Source: Candidatus Woesearchaeota archaeon | GTDB taxonomy: Archaea; Nanobdellota; Nanobdellia; Woesearchaeales; GW2011-AR9 | Length of the DNA stretch: 64,000 nt | Assembly (NCBI GenBank): GCA_018676855.1 | Contig: JABHDY010000002.1 | Span: 1 to 64,000, forward strand | Direction of reading: 5' to 3' | In this document: positions 62,281 through 64,000 of the stretch, piece after piece | Layout of the letters: each line of letters opens with the position of its first letter | How positions within the stretch are numbered: position 1 is the stretch's first letter | Translations under genes and position numbers: made by a program | The notes under the pieces: model-generated | What the model was told of the DNA's origin: nothing | The model's input: only the letters and a program-made list of their open reading frames with translations | Database searches by the model: none

Positions 62281-63288
62281 TTATTTTAGAACACGTAATT
62301 TGACATCGGCACCCTGTAACAATTGTTTTCCATCATCGTCTGGATATATGACTTTTGAAACAACTTCTTTAATTCCAGCATTAATAATCATTTTAGAACA
62401 TGTTACACATGGTGTAAATGTGGTATAAATTGTTGCTCCTTTCGTTGACGTCCCATTATGTGCCGCTTGAACTATAGCATTTTCTTCAGAATGTGCACAA
62501 ATACACGGTTCTGAATAAACACCAGATTTTATAAGGCCAAGATGTCGTGACGTACATCTTTTACATCCTCCAGCATTACAATGTTCTATTCCTTTAGGAG
62601 TTCCATTATATCCTGTAGATATTATTTGTTTTTCTTTAACGATAACTGCACCTTTTTTTGCTGACATGCATGTGCATCTCATCTTGACTGCTTCAGCAAT
62701 GTTCATAAAATATGTGTCCCAGTTTGGCCGTGAATCTTGTAATTTGTATAATTGGTCCCTGACAAGTTTGTGTACTTTTTCTGTCAACTTTTCAAGTGTA
62801 GAATCGTTAACTATGGTGATTTTTGCCATATCTATAACACGTTGTAACTGTTGCGAGTTAGAATCATTACTATTTTCAATAGACTCTTTTTCACGCAATT
62901 CTTTCAATGTTTTTGGATCTTCTTCCCGGTTACGTTGAATAATCCTCTTTAATCGTACAGATTCAGGAGCAGTTACATTGACTAAAATGAAATCTTCTCG
63001 TTGTGTAAGATGTTCAACTTCAGATGGGTTTCGTATAGATGTAAATACATGATTCTCACCATCTTTAATCTCTTGTAACGCTAATTTAGATAGAACACTT
63101 GCCCCCTGTTTAGTTCTAAGATGATTTCCTAATTCAATGAGCTTATCACGTGTAATTTTTTGTTTACGAGTAGTAAGTTCATTTCGTAACAAATCAGAAA
63201 ATGAAACGTGATAAAAGTTTTTTCCTTGTAATATTGCAGCAACTGCGTCCTTACCAGAACAATAATTACCAGTAACACCTATTATCAT
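62281..63288 (-). CDS. Fusion of P-loop kinase-like domain and dCMP deaminase
   Basis: Residues 1-180 are a nucleotide-kinase-like P-loop domain (GVTGNYCSGKDAVA). Residues about 188-335 are a dCMP deaminase with AHSEENAI (zinc His, catalytic Glu) and PCVTC (zinc Cys), plus an extra Cys-rich insert (CNAGGCKRC). It makes dUMP from dCMP. The P-loop has GxxxxGKD, unusual at the last position. Start at 63288; a longer frame is rejected. Divergent from thymidylate kinase. Confidence 0.88.
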   Translation of the reverse strand: MIIGVTGNYCSGKDAVAAILQGKNFYHVSFSDLLRNELTTRKQKITRDKLIELGNHLRTKQGASVLSKLALQEIKDGENHVFTSIRNPSEVEHLTQREDFILVNVTAPESVRLKRIIQRNREEDPKTLKELREKESIENSNDSNSQQLQRVIDMAKITIVNDSTLEKLTEKVHKLVRDQLYKLQDSRPNWDTYFMNIAEAVKMRCTCMSAKKGAVIVKEKQIISTGYNGTPKGIEHCNAGGCKRCTSRHLGLIKSGVYSEPCICAHSEENAIVQAAHNGTSTKGATIYTTFTPCVTCSKMIINAGIKEVVSKVIYPDDDGKQLLQGADVKLRVLK

Positions 63289-63371
63289 AGTATTTTGATA
63301 TGGTCTTTCTTTAAATTGATTATTATAATACAAAAGAGAGACTCTAATTACTATGTAGCAGGGGATAAAGA

Positions 63372-63381
63372 CATTTAAATA
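63372..63381 (+). promoter_or_regulatory. TATA box of thymidylate kinase
   Basis: atttaaatag region centred about 28 bases before the ATG at 63404, fitting leaderless transcription. Confidence 0.5.
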
Positions 63382-63403
63382 GGATTAGTTATCTTTATAC
63401 TAT

Positions 63404-64000
63404 ATGAAAAGGGGCATGTTTATTGTTATAGATGGATTGGATGGTTCTGGGAAAGGTGTTCAAACAACAAAACTTGTTGAAAGACTACAACAAGAACAAT
63501 ATCCTGTTGAAATGGCAGATTTTCCACAGTACGATAATTGGTCAGCAGTGTTTGTTCAACAATACTTAAATGGTGCATTTGGATCAGCAAGTGAAGTTAG
63601 TGCAAAGAAAGCATCATTATTTTATGCATTAGATAGATTTGCAGCAGGTTCAAAAATTCAACAATGGTTAGACGAAGGAAAGGTAGTTATTTCTAATCGG
63701 TATGTATCTGCAAACAAAGGACATCAATTAGGAAAAATTACTGATGAAACTGAAATGGGCGAATTTCTTTCTTGGTTAAACGAAATTGAATATTCTACTC
63801 TTGAAATTCCAATTCCAGATATGACATTATTTCTTCATATGAGTCCAGAGATTGGTCAACGACTTGTTGACAAAAAGGGAGAACGTAGTTATACTGACAG
63901 AAAACGTGACATTCATGAAGAAGATCTTGACCATCTCCAAAATGCAGAACGGGCATACCTTTTCTGTTTAGACAATGATCCAGTTGAGAATTGGCAACGA
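63404..64000 (+). CDS. tmk: Thymidylate kinase, 3'-truncated by the window
   Basis: Phosphorylates dTMP. P-loop GLDGSGKG (11-18), FPQYDNWSA as the DR-type substrate segment and SNRYVSANKGHQ. 199 codons are present and no stop is reached, so the gene runs past the window end. It pairs with the dCMP deaminase fusion in dTTP supply. Confidence 0.93.
   Translation, partial: MKRGMFIVIDGLDGSGKGVQTTKLVERLQQEQYPVEMADFPQYDNWSAVFVQQYLNGAFGSASEVSAKKASLFYALDRFAAGSKIQQWLDEGKVVISNRYVSANKGHQLGKITDETEMGEFLSWLNEIEYSTLEIPIPDMTLFLHMSPEIGQRLVDKKGERSYTDRKRDIHEEDLDHLQNAERAYLFCLDNDPVENWQR

Overview
This is an AT-rich archaeal chromosome segment. Archaeal markers are uS10, EF-1A, eS24, eS31, Rpo7, Spt4, Spt5, SecE, TFS, Gins51, Bud32, archease and Hef. 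Promoters are TATA boxes (often tttataaat). Many TATA boxes lie about 20-30 bases before the start codon, which implies leaderless mRNAs; a minority of genes carry GGAGG/GAGGTGAT-type ribosome-binding sites. Small gene sizes, FtsZ, lipoprotein-like secreted proteins and several bacterial-type genes (MutS, RNase D, MgtC-like, Fis-like HTH) suggest a DPANN archaeon, probably Woesearchaeota-like. That assignment is inference.

Layout. 1-2.7 kb: the 3' three quarters of a 23S rRNA gene, interrupted by a 330-base group I intron, then a hairpin/T-run terminator. 2.7-10 kb: Hef, a permuted GTPase, a large secreted metallopeptidase-like lipoprotein and small membrane or HTH proteins. 10-22 kb: a METTL5-like methylase, a sigma-region-4-like protein, a divergent adenylosuccinate synthetase homologue, a radical SAM protein, an MgtC-like membrane protein, MutS and three poorly known genes including NurA-like and U32-like proteins. 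21.9-22.2 kb: tRNA-Leu(UAA) and tRNA-Thr(GGU), the latter apparently with two introns. 22-32.5 kb: a NUDIX-like protein, an AbrB-PhoU regulator, a membrane pyrophosphatase, tandem Fis-type HTH and a DHH phosphoesterase. 32.6-37 kb: EF-1A, uS10, a Fic/Doc-like protein, Spt5 and SecE. 37-47 kb: two family-4 uracil-DNA glycosylases, a surface subtilase with SppA, initiator tRNA-Met, SemiSWEET, archease, MutY, RNase D and an ArmA/Rmt-like 16S methyltransferase. 47-54 kb: signal peptidase, TFS, a six-hairpin glycosidase-like protein, GT2, CMP kinase, FKBP, FtsZ and a sugar-phosphate transferase domain. 53.8-64 kb: eS31-eS24-Spt4-Rpo7, Nth, a thioredoxin redox module, Bud32, MnmD, Gins51, a kinase-dCMP deaminase fusion and thymidylate kinase (cut by the window end).

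Themes. The window is rich in DNA repair (Hef, MutS, NurA-like, DHH, two UDGs, MutY, Nth) and RNA maturation (group I intron, two-intron tRNA, METTL5, Rmt-like, archease, RNase D, MnmD, Bud32). dCMP deaminase and thymidylate kinase stand back to back and serve dTTP supply. The most unusual items are the sigma-region-4-like protein, the PurA homologue with altered catalytic and guanine-binding positions, the D-loop intron in tRNA-Thr, the ArmA/Rmt relative and the degenerate Fic/Doc protein. No CRISPR array, insertion sequence or prophage module was seen. All assignments come from reading motifs; no database search was run.
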